The notes under the pieces are model-generated. The model was given only the letters and a program-made list of their open reading frames with translations. It had not been told where the DNA came from and made no database searches. Below, in pieces: positions 1 to 8,912 of a DNA stretch of 64,000 nt (position 1 is the stretch's first letter; the number at the start of each line of letters is the position of its first letter). Origin of the DNA: Melioribacter sp. (GTDB lineage Bacteria; Bacteroidota; Ignavibacteria; Ignavibacteriales; Melioribacteraceae); contig JAOACD010000009.1 in NCBI GenBank assembly GCA_026417975.1, positions 124,001-188,000 of the forward strand, read 5' to 3'. The position numbers and the translations under genes were made by a program.

Positions 1-336
1 TTCATACTTTAGCGCAGTTCTTGCAAGTCGAACACCGCAATTAATATCGTAGCCTACTCCACCTGGTGAAATTACTCCGTTGTCTAAATCCGTTGCGGCT
101 ACTCCTCCTATTGGAAAACCGTACCCCCAATGGATATCGGGCATTGCAAGGCTGTACATCTGTATACCTGGAAGATGAGCTACATTTATAACTTGTTTAA
201 TTGCTTCATCATTAAAAGATTCTTTTAGCATTTTTTCAGTAGCATATATTCTTCCGGGAACTAACATTTTTCCCTGTTTAGGGATTTCCCAGAGATAATC
301 ATTAATTTTTTCTATCCTAATTCCATTAATTTCCAT
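1..336 (-). CDS. rtcB: RNA-splicing ligase RtcB, N-terminal part (runs off the window)
   Basis: RtcB joins RNA ends carrying a 2',3'-cyclic or 3'-phosphate to a 5'-OH, using GTP and Mn2+. Only the first 112 codons are present; the gene continues past base 1. The visible part has [13 protein letters not shown] and then [12 protein letters not shown], where D97 and C100 are the family's first metal ligands. The ATG at 336 is set by an AGGAGG motif about 7 bases upstream. It lies 19 bases behind the archease gene on the same strand, the usual RtcB-archease pairing. Identification is firm; the C-terminal GMP-binding histidine lies outside the window. Confidence 0.95.
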   Translation of the reverse strand, partial: MEINGIRIEKINDYLWEIPKQGKMLVPGRIYATEKMLKESFNDEAIKQVINVAHLPGIQMYSLAMPDIHWGYGFPIGGVAATDLDNGVISPGGVGYDINCGVRLARTALKYE

Positions 337-355
337 TGTTAAATCCTCCTTAAAA

Positions 356-781
356 CTAAATATCAAAAACAATCATGGTCGAAAAGTTCCCATCTTTTTC
401 TTCTATTTTCATCTGATGGAAGGTGACAGCCTTGATTTCTTCTTTTATTATATGATTTTTTGAATTGTACGACTCTCCTAAGGCCTCTATTTCAAGGTGA
501 TAATTGCTGTTAGTTCTTTCTATTAAAACTTTCTTAACTATGTTTATAATCCATTTTTTTGTATACAATTGATAATTTAGTTCGCCTAAAAATTCAATCA
601 ATAATTCTTCTAAAGATTTAGCTTCAAATAAAAATTTTTTTGAATTTTCATTTGTAACTTTTTTAGACTCTATTGTTATATCTTTCCAAGCGTAAAATGC
701 CGATAAAAACAAATCTTCTATTGATTTGCCTTCAACTAAAATTGCAATATCTGCTGTATGTTCTAGAAATTTATAGCCCAT
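356..781 (-). CDS. archease (RtcB activator)
   Basis: This 141-residue protein matches the archease family. It opens with [12 protein letters not shown], in which the Asp of HTAD is a metal ligand, and closes with a hydrophobic strand ending VFDI, the conserved C-terminal acidic residue. Archease speeds RtcB guanylylation and allows multiple turnover. It sits directly upstream of rtcB on the minus strand, so the two are probably one transcript. No clear Shine-Dalgarno sequence precedes its ATG. The divergent gap to the next gene (782-908) should hold promoters for both directions, but I find no convincing element there. Confidence 0.93.
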   Translation of the reverse strand: MGYKFLEHTADIAILVEGKSIEDLFLSAFYAWKDITIESKKVTNENSKKFLFEAKSLEELLIEFLGELNYQLYTKKWIINIVKKVLIERTNSNYHLEIEALGESYNSKNHIIKEEIKAVTFHQMKIEEKDGNFSTMIVFDI

Positions 782-908
782 AGTTTACTCTTGTAATTTT
801 GTTGATAATTTAGTGCTTTTAAGATAAAAATACAGTAATTGATTTTGCATTCTCGAGTTATTATGTTTTATTATAATTGGAATAACGATGGCTAAAATAT
901 AAAATTAT

Positions 909-2990
909 ATGAAAATTCTTTTTTCCTTTGCAACATTAATTTTTTTGCATGTGTCATTTATACTTGATACTATTAGTGCAAATAGTAATCCAACAGAATT
1001 AAATCAAAAGGCTAAAAAATTTCTTGAGCTTAAAGATACTTTAACTGCCGAAAAATATTTTTTAAAGTCAATAAGAAAATATAATGATGCTGATTCTTAT
1101 TATGAACTTGCTAAAATTTACTTAAATAAAAATACATTTACTTCAAGAAATAGAGCACACGAATACTTAAAAAAAGCAACTTTGTTAGAACCAAAAAATA
1201 TTCAGTACAGATTTTTATATGCTTCTTTACTTAAAGATTTAGCTCGCTTATCTGCTTATCAAGAATTTAAAGAAATACTTTCTGTAGATAGCACTCACAT
1301 ACCTTCATTGTTAAGTATAGCTGAGTTAAAAAGTAAAGATTTTGCTGAGTATAACAACTCTGTACGGAAATTGAGTGATGAATTTTATGCAAGCTTGCAA
1401 CAATATGCAAACGAAGATTTCTATGAAGCAGAAAAATATTTTTTAAAAGTTCTTAAGTTAGATTCATTAAATTATGAAGCTATTCTTAAGTTAAGTTTGC
1501 TTTATGAAAATGCCGGGTATTTTGAAAAAGCAATTTATTATTTGAATAAATTAAAAAAAATTAAAAATGAAGATGCAAATATTCATTTATATCTTGGATT
1601 GCTTTATTATAAAACTTCTAAACTTTCTGAAAGTTATAATGAATATAAAAAAGCTTTGGCTTTAATGGACGAAAAAGAAAAAGAAGATTTTACTTTTAAT
1701 ACTGTGAAATTTTTACTTGAACCTGCTTTCGATAATGTTATTAAAGAAATGAGTAAAACAGAACTGAAAAGTTTTATAAATACTTATTGGAAGTTTTTTG
1801 ATCCACTCTATCTAACAGACTATAATGAAAGAATATTGGAACATTATTCACGGGTTGTATATTCCAATTTACATTTTGGGGTTCCTAAATTAGGGCTAAG
1901 GGGATGGCAAACTAACAGAGGTGAAATAGTTTTAAGGTACGGAGAACCTTTAAATTATGTTAGAATTAGACCACAAATGGGAGAAAGTGGATTTATGATG
2001 AAAACAGAAGTTTGGGATTATAAGGATATGAGTTTTGGATTTACAGATATGACTTCTTCAGGTAAGTTTTTATTTAGCGTCCCTTCATATGAAAAAGATA
2101 AGGTGCACTCACAATTTGTAGGTAACTCTCTCGAATTTATTACCTATTTAAGAACAGTTAAACATGCGACTTATGAACCTAAGTATGAAGGTCCGAAATT
2201 TGATGTTGATTTTTCTATTTCTCAGTTTAAATCAAGTGAAATGTGGTATAAAACTGATTTATATGTAAATTATTTAATTGATATTCCAGATTCTTTATTT
2301 GAAAAAACAGAAACTGTTAAGCATAAAATAGGAATTTTCTTTTTTGACAATAACTACGATGAACAGTTTAGAAAAATTGATAGCATCGATATAAAGAAAG
2401 AACAAAGCAAAAATTATTTTAATTCTCTTTTAATTACGTCTTATCCCGATACTGGATTTGCGTCCTTTGAAATAATTAGAGATATAGATAAAGGGGTTTT
2501 TTCCAATAGGTTTAAATTCAGAATTAAAAGGTTCAACAATATAGAATTTGGATTGAGTGATATCTTAATATCGAAAAAAGTTACAACACAAAAAATTTCT
2601 GGTATTAAAAGAGGAAACATTTATTTGTCAGTAGATCCATTAAATCGCTTTTACAAAAGTGATTCTATTTATCTTTACTTCGAAATTTATAATCTTAGAA
2701 GAAATGAAAAAGGTATTTGTGATTATGAACAAAAGATTTCGATAAAAAAATATATTGAAAAACCTACTAATCAAGTTGCAAAATTTGTAAAAAGACTTTT
2801 TGGATTAGATATCAATGAAGAAGTTTCTGTAATAACTAATTATAAAAATTATAATAATAATCCCATTACACTATTAAAACTAAATTTAGATGGTTACTTA
2901 AAAGGAAAATATTTAATAACAGTGACTATAAAGGATAACTTAAGTAAAGAAGAACAATCGTCTAGCCAAGTTATCGAAATTATTGAGTGA
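909..2990 (+). CDS. secreted TPR protein with GWxTD domain
   Basis: The 693-residue product begins with a Sec-type signal sequence (hydrophobic stretch about residues 3-24 ending near ISAN). TPR-like helical repeats follow from about 28 to 260 (for example 'LNYEAILKLSLLYENAGYFE'). A GWxTD domain begins around 285; its signature region is RGWQTNRGEIVLRYGEP at about 331-347, with Asn where the family name expects Asp. The C-terminal half is rich in predicted beta strand. GWxTD proteins are common in Ignavibacteria, Bacteroidota and Acidobacteriota, and their biochemical role is not established. The protein is probably periplasmic or surface-attached. It precedes an ABC ATPase gene by 70 bases, and co-transcription is possible. 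Confidence 0.85.
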   Translation: MKILFSFATLIFLHVSFILDTISANSNPTELNQKAKKFLELKDTLTAEKYFLKSIRKYNDADSYYELAKIYLNKNTFTSRNRAHEYLKKATLLEPKNIQYRFLYASLLKDLARLSAYQEFKEILSVDSTHIPSLLSIAELKSKDFAEYNNSVRKLSDEFYASLQQYANEDFYEAEKYFLKVLKLDSLNYEAILKLSLLYENAGYFEKAIYYLNKLKKIKNEDANIHLYLGLLYYKTSKLSESYNEYKKALALMDEKEKEDFTFNTVKFLLEPAFDNVIKEMSKTELKSFINTYWKFFDPLYLTDYNERILEHYSRVVYSNLHFGVPKLGLRGWQTNRGEIVLRYGEPLNYVRIRPQMGESGFMMKTEVWDYKDMSFGFTDMTSSGKFLFSVPSYEKDKVHSQFVGNSLEFITYLRTVKHATYEPKYEGPKFDVDFSISQFKSSEMWYKTDLYVNYLIDIPDSLFEKTETVKHKIGIFFFDNNYDEQFRKIDSIDIKKEQSKNYFNSLLITSYPDTGFASFEIIRDIDKGVFSNRFKFRIKRFNNIEFGLSDILISKKVTTQKISGIKRGNIYLSVDPLNRFYKSDSIYLYFEIYNLRRNEKGICDYEQKISIKKYIEKPTNQVAKFVKRLFGLDINEEVSVITNYKNYNNNPITLLKLNLDGYLKGKYLITVTIKDNLSKEEQSSSQVIEIIE

Positions 2991-3060
2991 TTATTTTATG
3001 AATGTGTGCTAGTACTTTTTGTATTTTTAAGTCTCAAAAAAATTAATACTGATTTATCCT

Positions 3061-3804
3061 ATGATAGAAATAAGAAATCTTCATAAGACTTTTGGAAATA
3101 ATTATGTTTTACGTGGTATTAATTTAAAAATAAATACAGGTGAATCAGTTGCAATAATAGGAAAGAGCGGTTGTGGTAAAAGTGTACTATTAAAGCATAT
3201 TGTTGGTTTGTTAAACCCAGATGAAGGTGAAGTAATTATTGATGGGATAACAATAAATAAAGTTAATAAGAAAGAAGTCTACAAAGTACGCAGGAAATTT
3301 GGATTTTTGTTCCAAGGAGCTGCATTGTTTGATTCTATGAATGTATATGAAAATGTAAGTTTGCCTTTAATTGAAAATAATTATGGTCTTTCTAAAAAAG
3401 AAGTTGAAAAAATTGTAAGAGAAAAATTGGAATTAGTAGGACTTCCAAATGTTTTTAACCTAAAACCTGCTGAACTTTCAGGAGGAATGAAAAAAAGGGT
3501 TGCATTGGCAAGAGCACTTGTTACAAATCCAGAGTATATTCTTTATGACGAACCAACAACAGGTTTAGATCCAATTATGTCTGATGCTATCGATGAATTG
3601 ATAAAAAACTTAAATGAAAAGTTAAAAGTAACTTCAATTATTGTTACTCATGATATGTTCAGTGTAAAAAATACTGCAGAAAGAATTGCGATGATTCATG
3701 AAGGTAAAATATATTTTACTGGTACTCCTCAGGAATTTTTAGAAAGCAAGGATAGTGTGATAGAGAATTTTATTAAACGAACGGGATTTTTAATAAATGA
3801 GTAA
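3061..3804 (+). CDS. ABC transporter ATP-binding protein, MlaF-type
   Basis: A 247-residue ATPase subunit with Walker A GKSGCGKS at 34-41, signature LSGGMKKR at 139-146, Walker B ILYDE at 160-164 followed by PTTGLDP, and the switch His in VTHD. The signature, and the sequence FLFQGAALFDSM after the Q-loop, are typical of the MlaF/Ttg2A family, which powers phospholipid traffic between membranes with an MlaE permease and an MCE (MlaD) protein. Neither partner is adjacent: a GWxTD gene lies upstream and radA overlaps downstream by 8 bases. The MlaF assignment is by sequence; the transported lipid is inferred. Confidence 0.85.
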   Translation: MIEIRNLHKTFGNNYVLRGINLKINTGESVAIIGKSGCGKSVLLKHIVGLLNPDEGEVIIDGITINKVNKKEVYKVRRKFGFLFQGAALFDSMNVYENVSLPLIENNYGLSKKEVEKIVREKLELVGLPNVFNLKPAELSGGMKKRVALARALVTNPEYILYDEPTTGLDPIMSDAIDELIKNLNEKLKVTSIIVTHDMFSVKNTAERIAMIHEGKIYFTGTPQEFLESKDSVIENFIKRTGFLINE

Positions 3805-5149
3805 ATCAAATATTAAATACGTTTGTTCTAATTGCGGTTATGAATCTATTAAATGGTTGGGCAGATGTCCATCTTGTGAGAACTGGAATACTTTTCTTGA
3901 GGAATTTGTGGAAGAAAAAAAGAAATATTCGCGAAAAAAAATCTCTGATATACATCTTTCTAAATTAAATTCTGCAGATTATGAATTTGAGAAAAGGATT
4001 AAGACATACATTGAGGAATTTGATAGAGTACTTGGTGGAGGTTTAATGCCGGGTTCAGTTGTTTTAATTGGTGGTGACCCAGGTATTGGAAAATCTACGC
4101 TTGTACTTCAAGCCGCAGCTAAAATAAAAAATAAAGTTATCTATGTCTCCGGAGAGGAATCTGTAAATCAAATTAATTTGAGAGCAAAAAGATTAAATAT
4201 TTCATCGAATGAAATTTCGATACTTACTGAGACAAACCTTGATGTAATTTTCAGTGCTATAGAAAAATTTGAACCCGAAGTTGTTATAATTGATTCAATC
4301 CAAACTATTTATAAGCCTGAATTAGAAAATACACCAGGAACCATAACACAAATAAGAGAGTGCACATCTGAATTGATGCAATTAGCAAAGAAAAAGAAAT
4401 GTACTGTTTTAATTGTTGGTCATGTTACGAAAGAAGGTATAATTGCAGGACCTAAAATTCTTGAACATATTGTAGATACTGTTCTACAGTTTGAAGGTGA
4501 ACGAAGTTATTCGTATAGGATTTTACGTGCTCATAAAAATAGATTTGGTAGTACAAATGAAATTGGAATCTTTGAAATGCATGAAGATGGATTACATGAA
4601 GTAAAAAATCCAAGTGAAATTTTTCTTGGTGAACGAGAGAAAGAAATTACTGGTTCTGTAATAACTGCAAGTATTGAAGGAACAAGACCAATTTTACTTG
4701 AAGTTCAAGCACTTGTAACACCATCGTATTATGGTAATCCTCAAAGAGTTGCAACTGGCTTTGATTACAGACGTCTTTCAATTTTACTTGCGGTGCTTGA
4801 AAAAAGAGCAAATCTAAAACTTTCTTCTCAAAATGTTTTTTTGAATATAGCTGGGGGAATAAGGATTGAAGAACCTGCTGTAGACTTAGCGATTTGTTGT
4901 GCAATAGCATCGAGTTATTCAAATCAATTTGTGAAATCTGGAATGGTTGTAATAGGCGAAGTAGGATTAGGTGGAGAAGTTAGAAGTGTAAATAACATCG
5001 AAAAAAGAATTCAAGAAGCTGTAAAACTAGGTTTCAAAAGCATAGTTATCCCAAAAAATAACTATAAAACATTGAACATTAAAAACTCCATCGAGATAAT
5101 TCCTGTAGAAAATGTTACTGCTACTTTAACTAATGTTTTAAAAGCATAA
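3797..5149 (+). CDS. radA: DNA repair protein RadA
   Basis: RadA/Sms is a RecA-like motor that drives branch migration during recombinational repair. The 450-residue protein has an N-terminal zinc finger (C10, C13, C24, C27), a RecA-type Walker A GGDPGIGKST at 92-101, the RadA-specific KNRFG motif at 247-251, and a C-terminal Lon-protease-like domain from about 275 on. Length is normal for the family. Its ATG lies inside the end of the preceding ATPase gene, an 8-base overlap that suggests translational coupling though the two have no known common function. Confidence 0.97.
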   Translation: MSKSNIKYVCSNCGYESIKWLGRCPSCENWNTFLEEFVEEKKKYSRKKISDIHLSKLNSADYEFEKRIKTYIEEFDRVLGGGLMPGSVVLIGGDPGIGKSTLVLQAAAKIKNKVIYVSGEESVNQINLRAKRLNISSNEISILTETNLDVIFSAIEKFEPEVVIIDSIQTIYKPELENTPGTITQIRECTSELMQLAKKKKCTVLIVGHVTKEGIIAGPKILEHIVDTVLQFEGERSYSYRILRAHKNRFGSTNEIGIFEMHEDGLHEVKNPSEIFLGEREKEITGSVITASIEGTRPILLEVQALVTPSYYGNPQRVATGFDYRRLSILLAVLEKRANLKLSSQNVFLNIAGGIRIEEPAVDLAICCAIASSYSNQFVKSGMVVIGEVGLGGEVRSVNNIEKRIQEAVKLGFKSIVIPKNNYKTLNIKNSIEIIPVENVTATLTNVLKA

Positions 5150-5164
5150 AAATTTTTATCTACT

Positions 5165-6028
5165 ATGCTTAAATCTATATCAAGAATATTAATAGGAATA
5201 ATTTTTATTTTCTCAGCTTACACAAAATTAGTTTCTCCTGGTATTGTAGAAATAATTTTAGTTGATCATAATATTTTTTCTACAAGAGAAATAGCAGGTT
5301 TTTTTGTTCGTGTACTTATAGGTATTGAGTTTGCAATAGGAACTCTTTTTATACTCAATATCGAAGTGAAAAGATTTGTTATACCAATATCTATCATTTT
5401 TTTATTTCTTTTTACAGCTTACTTAGTTTATTCAGGATATGTGTTAGGAGATAAACAAAACTGTGGCTGCTTTGGAGAAGTAATTACAATGTCACCTTTT
5501 GAATCTATGATTAAAAATGTTTGTCTATTGATACTAATTTTCTTTTTATATAAGTCGGAAAAAAAAGAGCAAAAGAAAAATTTTTATATACCCATTGCTA
5601 TAACTATTGCAATTACTATTGGAATTTTTATTGTATCACCCATAAAATCAGTAAAGAATTTTAAGTTTAGTCAATACACATTTTTTGAAGGTAAAGGTAG
5701 AGTAGACTTAACAGAAGGAGAAAAATTTATTGTTATATTAAATACTGGCTGCGAACATTGTCAGGAACTAGCTAAAGAACTCGCTACTTTTAAGTTTAAT
5801 CCTAAAATATCATCTAAAATTTATGCACTTGTATATACCGAGGATAATATCAGTATAGATTCATTTAAAACACTAACAAAGTTTGACTACCCTTATTACA
5901 AAATAGACCTAGTAAGTTTCTTTGACTTAATTGGTAAAAGTCCCCCAAGAATTTATTGGTTGAAGAATGGAACTATTAAAGAAGTATGGGATAGTAATTT
6001 TGTAAAAAATATTAATAATATTAAATAA
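5165..6028 (+). CDS. MauE/DoxX-like membrane protein with C-terminal thioredoxin-like domain
   Basis: The 287-residue protein has about five membrane helices (roughly 5-22, 43-65, 71-92, 113-129, 141-158), followed by a thioredoxin-fold region. The helical part carries the NCGCFGE motif of MauE/DoxX-type redox proteins (C100 and C102). The soluble part has a CxxC centre, CEHC, at 196-199. This layout matches Bacteroidota proteins named 'BT_3928 family' and suggests moving reducing or oxidising equivalents across the membrane to periplasmic thiols; the direction is not deducible. It starts 15 bases after radA and probably shares its transcript. Confidence 0.75.
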   Translation: MLKSISRILIGIIFIFSAYTKLVSPGIVEIILVDHNIFSTREIAGFFVRVLIGIEFAIGTLFILNIEVKRFVIPISIIFLFLFTAYLVYSGYVLGDKQNCGCFGEVITMSPFESMIKNVCLLILIFFLYKSEKKEQKKNFYIPIAITIAITIGIFIVSPIKSVKNFKFSQYTFFEGKGRVDLTEGEKFIVILNTGCEHCQELAKELATFKFNPKISSKIYALVYTEDNISIDSFKTLTKFDYPYYKIDLVSFFDLIGKSPPRIYWLKNGTIKEVWDSNFVKNINNIK

Positions 6029-6060
6029 TTCTTAAATAATTTCTTCAAAACAATTGTACA

Positions 6061-7032
6061 ATGACAAAGAAAAATAATTTCGCAATAGATTTAATGAATG
6101 AATATGGAAAAAATAAAATTCCATTTTTATTTATAATAGATTTTGAAATGGAAAGACCTATTGTATTAAAATTGACAGAAATAGATAAATCTGAAATACT
6201 ATATGAATTTGGAAACGAATCATGCAAAAAAAATTCTATTTCAAAAGAAATTTTATTAAAGAAATTTCCAGTATCTTATGAAATATACAAGTCAGTATTT
6301 GACAAAGTTTATAAAGAAATTTATTCAGGTAATACATATTTAATTAATTTAACATTCCCTACAAGGATAGAACTAAATTTATCTTTAAAAGAATTGTTTG
6401 AAATAAGTAGAGCTAAGTACAAATTGTATTACAAAAATGAGTTTTTAGTTTTTTCTCCAGAAACATTTGTTAAAATTAAAGATGGGAAAATTTTTTCTTA
6501 TCCTATGAAAGGAACAATTGACGCATCAATACCTGATGCAGAAAATATTATTTTGAATGATGAAAAGGAAATTGCTGAACATAATACAATTGTAGATTTA
6601 ATAAGAAACGATTTGAGCATGGTTTCAAGAAATGTAAGAGTAAGCAAATTTCGTTATATAGATAAGCTTATGACAAATGATAAAATACTGTTGCAGGTAA
6701 GTTCAGAAATAGTAGGGGAACTTCAAAAAGATTATTTAGAAAACTTGGGTAATATAATTTTTTCTTTATTACCAGCAGGCTCAATAAGTGGTGCACCAAA
6801 AAAGAAAACAGTTGAAATTATTAAAAATGTAGAGTTGGATAAAAGAAGATATTACACGGGAATATTTGGTTTGTTTGATGGAAAAGACCTTGATAGTGCA
6901 GTAATGATTAGATTTATAGAAAATAGAGACGGTAATTTATATTATAGAAGTGGTGGTGGAATTACATTTTTAAGCAATCCTGAATTAGAATATAAAGAAC
7001 TAATTGATAAAGTTTATGTGCCGATTAATTGA
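6061..7032 (+). CDS. pabB: aminodeoxychorismate synthase component I
   Basis: PabB adds ammonia to chorismate to make 4-amino-4-deoxychorismate, the precursor of p-aminobenzoate and folate. The 323-residue protein is the short form seen in Bacteroidota relatives and lacks most of the N-terminal domain of E. coli PabB. It has PMKGT at 148-152, whose lysine (K150) is the PabB nucleophile that separates it from TrpE and isochorismate synthases, then IVDLIRND and the C-terminal PAGSISGAPK and YYTGIFG motifs. No PabA glutaminase gene is in the window, so the amide donor must come from elsewhere, for example a shared TrpG. It overlaps the next gene by 17 bases. Confidence 0.9.
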   Translation: MTKKNNFAIDLMNEYGKNKIPFLFIIDFEMERPIVLKLTEIDKSEILYEFGNESCKKNSISKEILLKKFPVSYEIYKSVFDKVYKEIYSGNTYLINLTFPTRIELNLSLKELFEISRAKYKLYYKNEFLVFSPETFVKIKDGKIFSYPMKGTIDASIPDAENIILNDEKEIAEHNTIVDLIRNDLSMVSRNVRVSKFRYIDKLMTNDKILLQVSSEIVGELQKDYLENLGNIIFSLLPAGSISGAPKKKTVEIIKNVELDKRRYYTGIFGLFDGKDLDSAVMIRFIENRDGNLYYRSGGGITFLSNPELEYKELIDKVYVPIN

Positions 7033-7624
7033 AAGTATAAAAATACTTGATAGAAAAATTTATAATGTTGAATATCATAATAAAAGAATGAACAAATCCA
7101 GGAAGAGTTTATTTAACTGTAAAGATGATTTAAACTTGTTAGACTATATAGAAATACCCGAAGGTGTTTCTAAAGGATTGTATAAGTGTAGAGTACTATA
7201 TTCAGAAATAATAGAATCTATAGAATTTATACCATACAGGAAAAAGAAAATTAATTCAGTAGCTCTTATTGAGGATAATTTTCTTAGTTATGAATATAAA
7301 TATGAAGATAGAAATGGAATTAATGGGTTATTAAGTAAGACTAATGCAGACGAAATAATTATAGTTAAAAACAACTTTTTAACCGATGCATCTTTTGCAA
7401 ATATAGTTTTAAGCGACGGCAATACTTTTTTAACACCATCTACTCCGTTACTTAAAGGTACAAAACGTGCACAACTTTTGGATGAAGGAATTATCAAAGA
7501 AGAAGAATTGAAAAAAGATGATATAAAAAAATTTAAGTTCCTTTACTTAATAAATGCAATGTTGGACATTACTGAAGAAGACAAAATACCCACTGAAAAA
7601 ATATATTTTGAAAGAATTCATTAG
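7016..7624 (+). CDS. pabC: class IV aminotransferase fold enzyme, probable 4-amino-4-deoxychorismate lyase
   Basis: PabC converts aminodeoxychorismate to p-aminobenzoate and pyruvate with PLP. I use the ATG at 7016 (202 residues); an upstream TTG at 7004 is in frame but would only lengthen the overlap with pabB. The sequence has the fold-type IV pattern: a conserved lysine in EYKYEDR (about residue 94, the likely PLP Schiff-base lysine), then DEIIIVKNNFLTDASFANI and PLLKGTKR, which bind the cofactor phosphate. At about 200 residues it is shorter than E. coli PabC (269). Specificity is inferred from its coupling to pabB; a branched-chain aminotransferase activity is less likely. Confidence 0.8.
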   Translation: MCRLIESIKILDRKIYNVEYHNKRMNKSRKSLFNCKDDLNLLDYIEIPEGVSKGLYKCRVLYSEIIESIEFIPYRKKKINSVALIEDNFLSYEYKYEDRNGINGLLSKTNADEIIIVKNNFLTDASFANIVLSDGNTFLTPSTPLLKGTKRAQLLDEGIIKEEELKKDDIKKFKFLYLINAMLDITEEDKIPTEKIYFERIH

Positions 7625-7679
7625 TTATTTTACAAGTTTATCATAATTTTTTTATAAATTTAACAAAAGTTTATACCTC

Positions 7680-7710
7680 TTTGACACAAATAAAATTTTT
7701 TATAAATTTG
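7680..7710 (+). promoter_or_regulatory. Bacteroidota-type promoter of carAB with overlapping inverted repeat
   Basis: TTTG at 7680-7683, a 19-base spacer and TAAATTTG at 7703-7710 match the Bacteroidota consensus TTTG/TAnnTTTG exactly. The expected start site near 7716 leaves a leader of about 53 bases before carA. A perfect 8-bp inverted repeat, ACACAAAT (7684-7691) and ATTTGTGT (7706-7713), is laid over the spacer and -7 element, as an operator would be. Promoter by consensus match; operator role is inference. Confidence 0.55.
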
Positions 7711-7768
7711 TGTAATTTGTATTGACTTCTATTGAATTTTTACCTGCCATAATAATTAGGAGTGAAAA

Positions 7769-8848
7769 TTGAGCAACAAGAAAGATAAAATAAAATTAAA
7801 AGGGAAACTAATACTCAAAAATGGTGATGTATTTGAAGGTTACGTTTTTGGTAGTCATAGGTCAGCAGCTGGTGAAGTAGTATTTAATACGGGAATGGTA
7901 GGATATCCTGAATCTTTAACAGACCCATCTTACAAAGGCCAAATTCTTGTATTGACTTATCCATTAATAGGAAATTATGGTGTACCACCTTTAAATAATG
8001 ATGATATCCCCGAGAATTTCGAATCTAATCGAATTCAAATATCGGGTTTAATTGTTTCAGAAGAGTCAGAGGTTTATAATCATTGGAATTCTGTAGAAAG
8101 TTTGAATGATTGGTTAAAAAGGTATGATGTTCCTGGACTATACGGCATAGATACAAGAGCATTGACAAAAGTTTTAAGAGAGTATGGTACAATGCTTGGT
8201 AAAATTGAGGTTGGTAAAGAGGAGGTAGATTTTTATAATCCAGACGTAGACAATTTAATCTCAAAAGTTACTATTCCTCATGTAGAAAAATATGGAAATG
8301 GCAAGAAGAGAATTTTGTTAATTGACTGTGGATGCAAAAAAAGTATATTAACAAATCTCTTGCAAAGAAATGTTACAGTAATAAGAGTACCTTATGATTA
8401 CGATGTGGAAAAGGAAGATTATGATGGTGTTGTAATCTCTAATGGTCCTGGAAATCCAGTTGTTTATAAGCAACTAATAGAGTCAGCAAAAAAATTGATA
8501 GAGAAACAAGTCCCTATACTAGGAATTTGTATGGGACACCAAATTTTAGCACTCGCCGCAGGCGCAAAAACTTATAAATTAAAGTACGGACATCGTAGTC
8601 AAAATCAACCTGTTAAAGAAGTTGGTTCAAACAAATGTTATGTTACATCTCAAAATCACTCTTTTGCAGTTGATACTAAAAGTTTGCCTCGTGGATGGTA
8701 TCCTTGGTTTGAAAACTTAAATGATTATTCAAACGAAGGAATGATTCACGAAAAGCTGCCATTTAAGAGTGTGCAGTTTCATCCAGAAGCTGCTCCTGGA
8801 CCAGTTGACACTTCATTTATTTTTGATGAGTTCATAAGGAATATTTAA
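7769..8848 (+). CDS. carA: carbamoyl-phosphate synthase small (glutaminase) subunit
   Basis: CarA hydrolyses glutamine and channels ammonia to CarB for pyrimidine and arginine synthesis. The 359-residue protein has the N-terminal CarA domain (GEVVFNTGMVGYPESLTDPSY) and a class I glutamine amidotransferase domain with C254 (GICMGHQ), H338 and E340 (FHPEAA). The start is a TTG at 7769, supported by TAGGAG 6 bases upstream; no ATG fits as well. It is followed after 64 bases by carB, and a consensus promoter lies at 7680-7710. Confidence 0.97.
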   Translation: MSNKKDKIKLKGKLILKNGDVFEGYVFGSHRSAAGEVVFNTGMVGYPESLTDPSYKGQILVLTYPLIGNYGVPPLNNDDIPENFESNRIQISGLIVSEESEVYNHWNSVESLNDWLKRYDVPGLYGIDTRALTKVLREYGTMLGKIEVGKEEVDFYNPDVDNLISKVTIPHVEKYGNGKKRILLIDCGCKKSILTNLLQRNVTVIRVPYDYDVEKEDYDGVVISNGPGNPVVYKQLIESAKKLIEKQVPILGICMGHQILALAAGAKTYKLKYGHRSQNQPVKEVGSNKCYVTSQNHSFAVDTKSLPRGWYPWFENLNDYSNEGMIHEKLPFKSVQFHPEAAPGPVDTSFIFDEFIRNI

Positions 8849-8912
8849 AAATCTCTAATGAAATAAACTTTGAATTAAAACTTCACAATTTATAACAAAA
8901 ATATAAGGAGAA

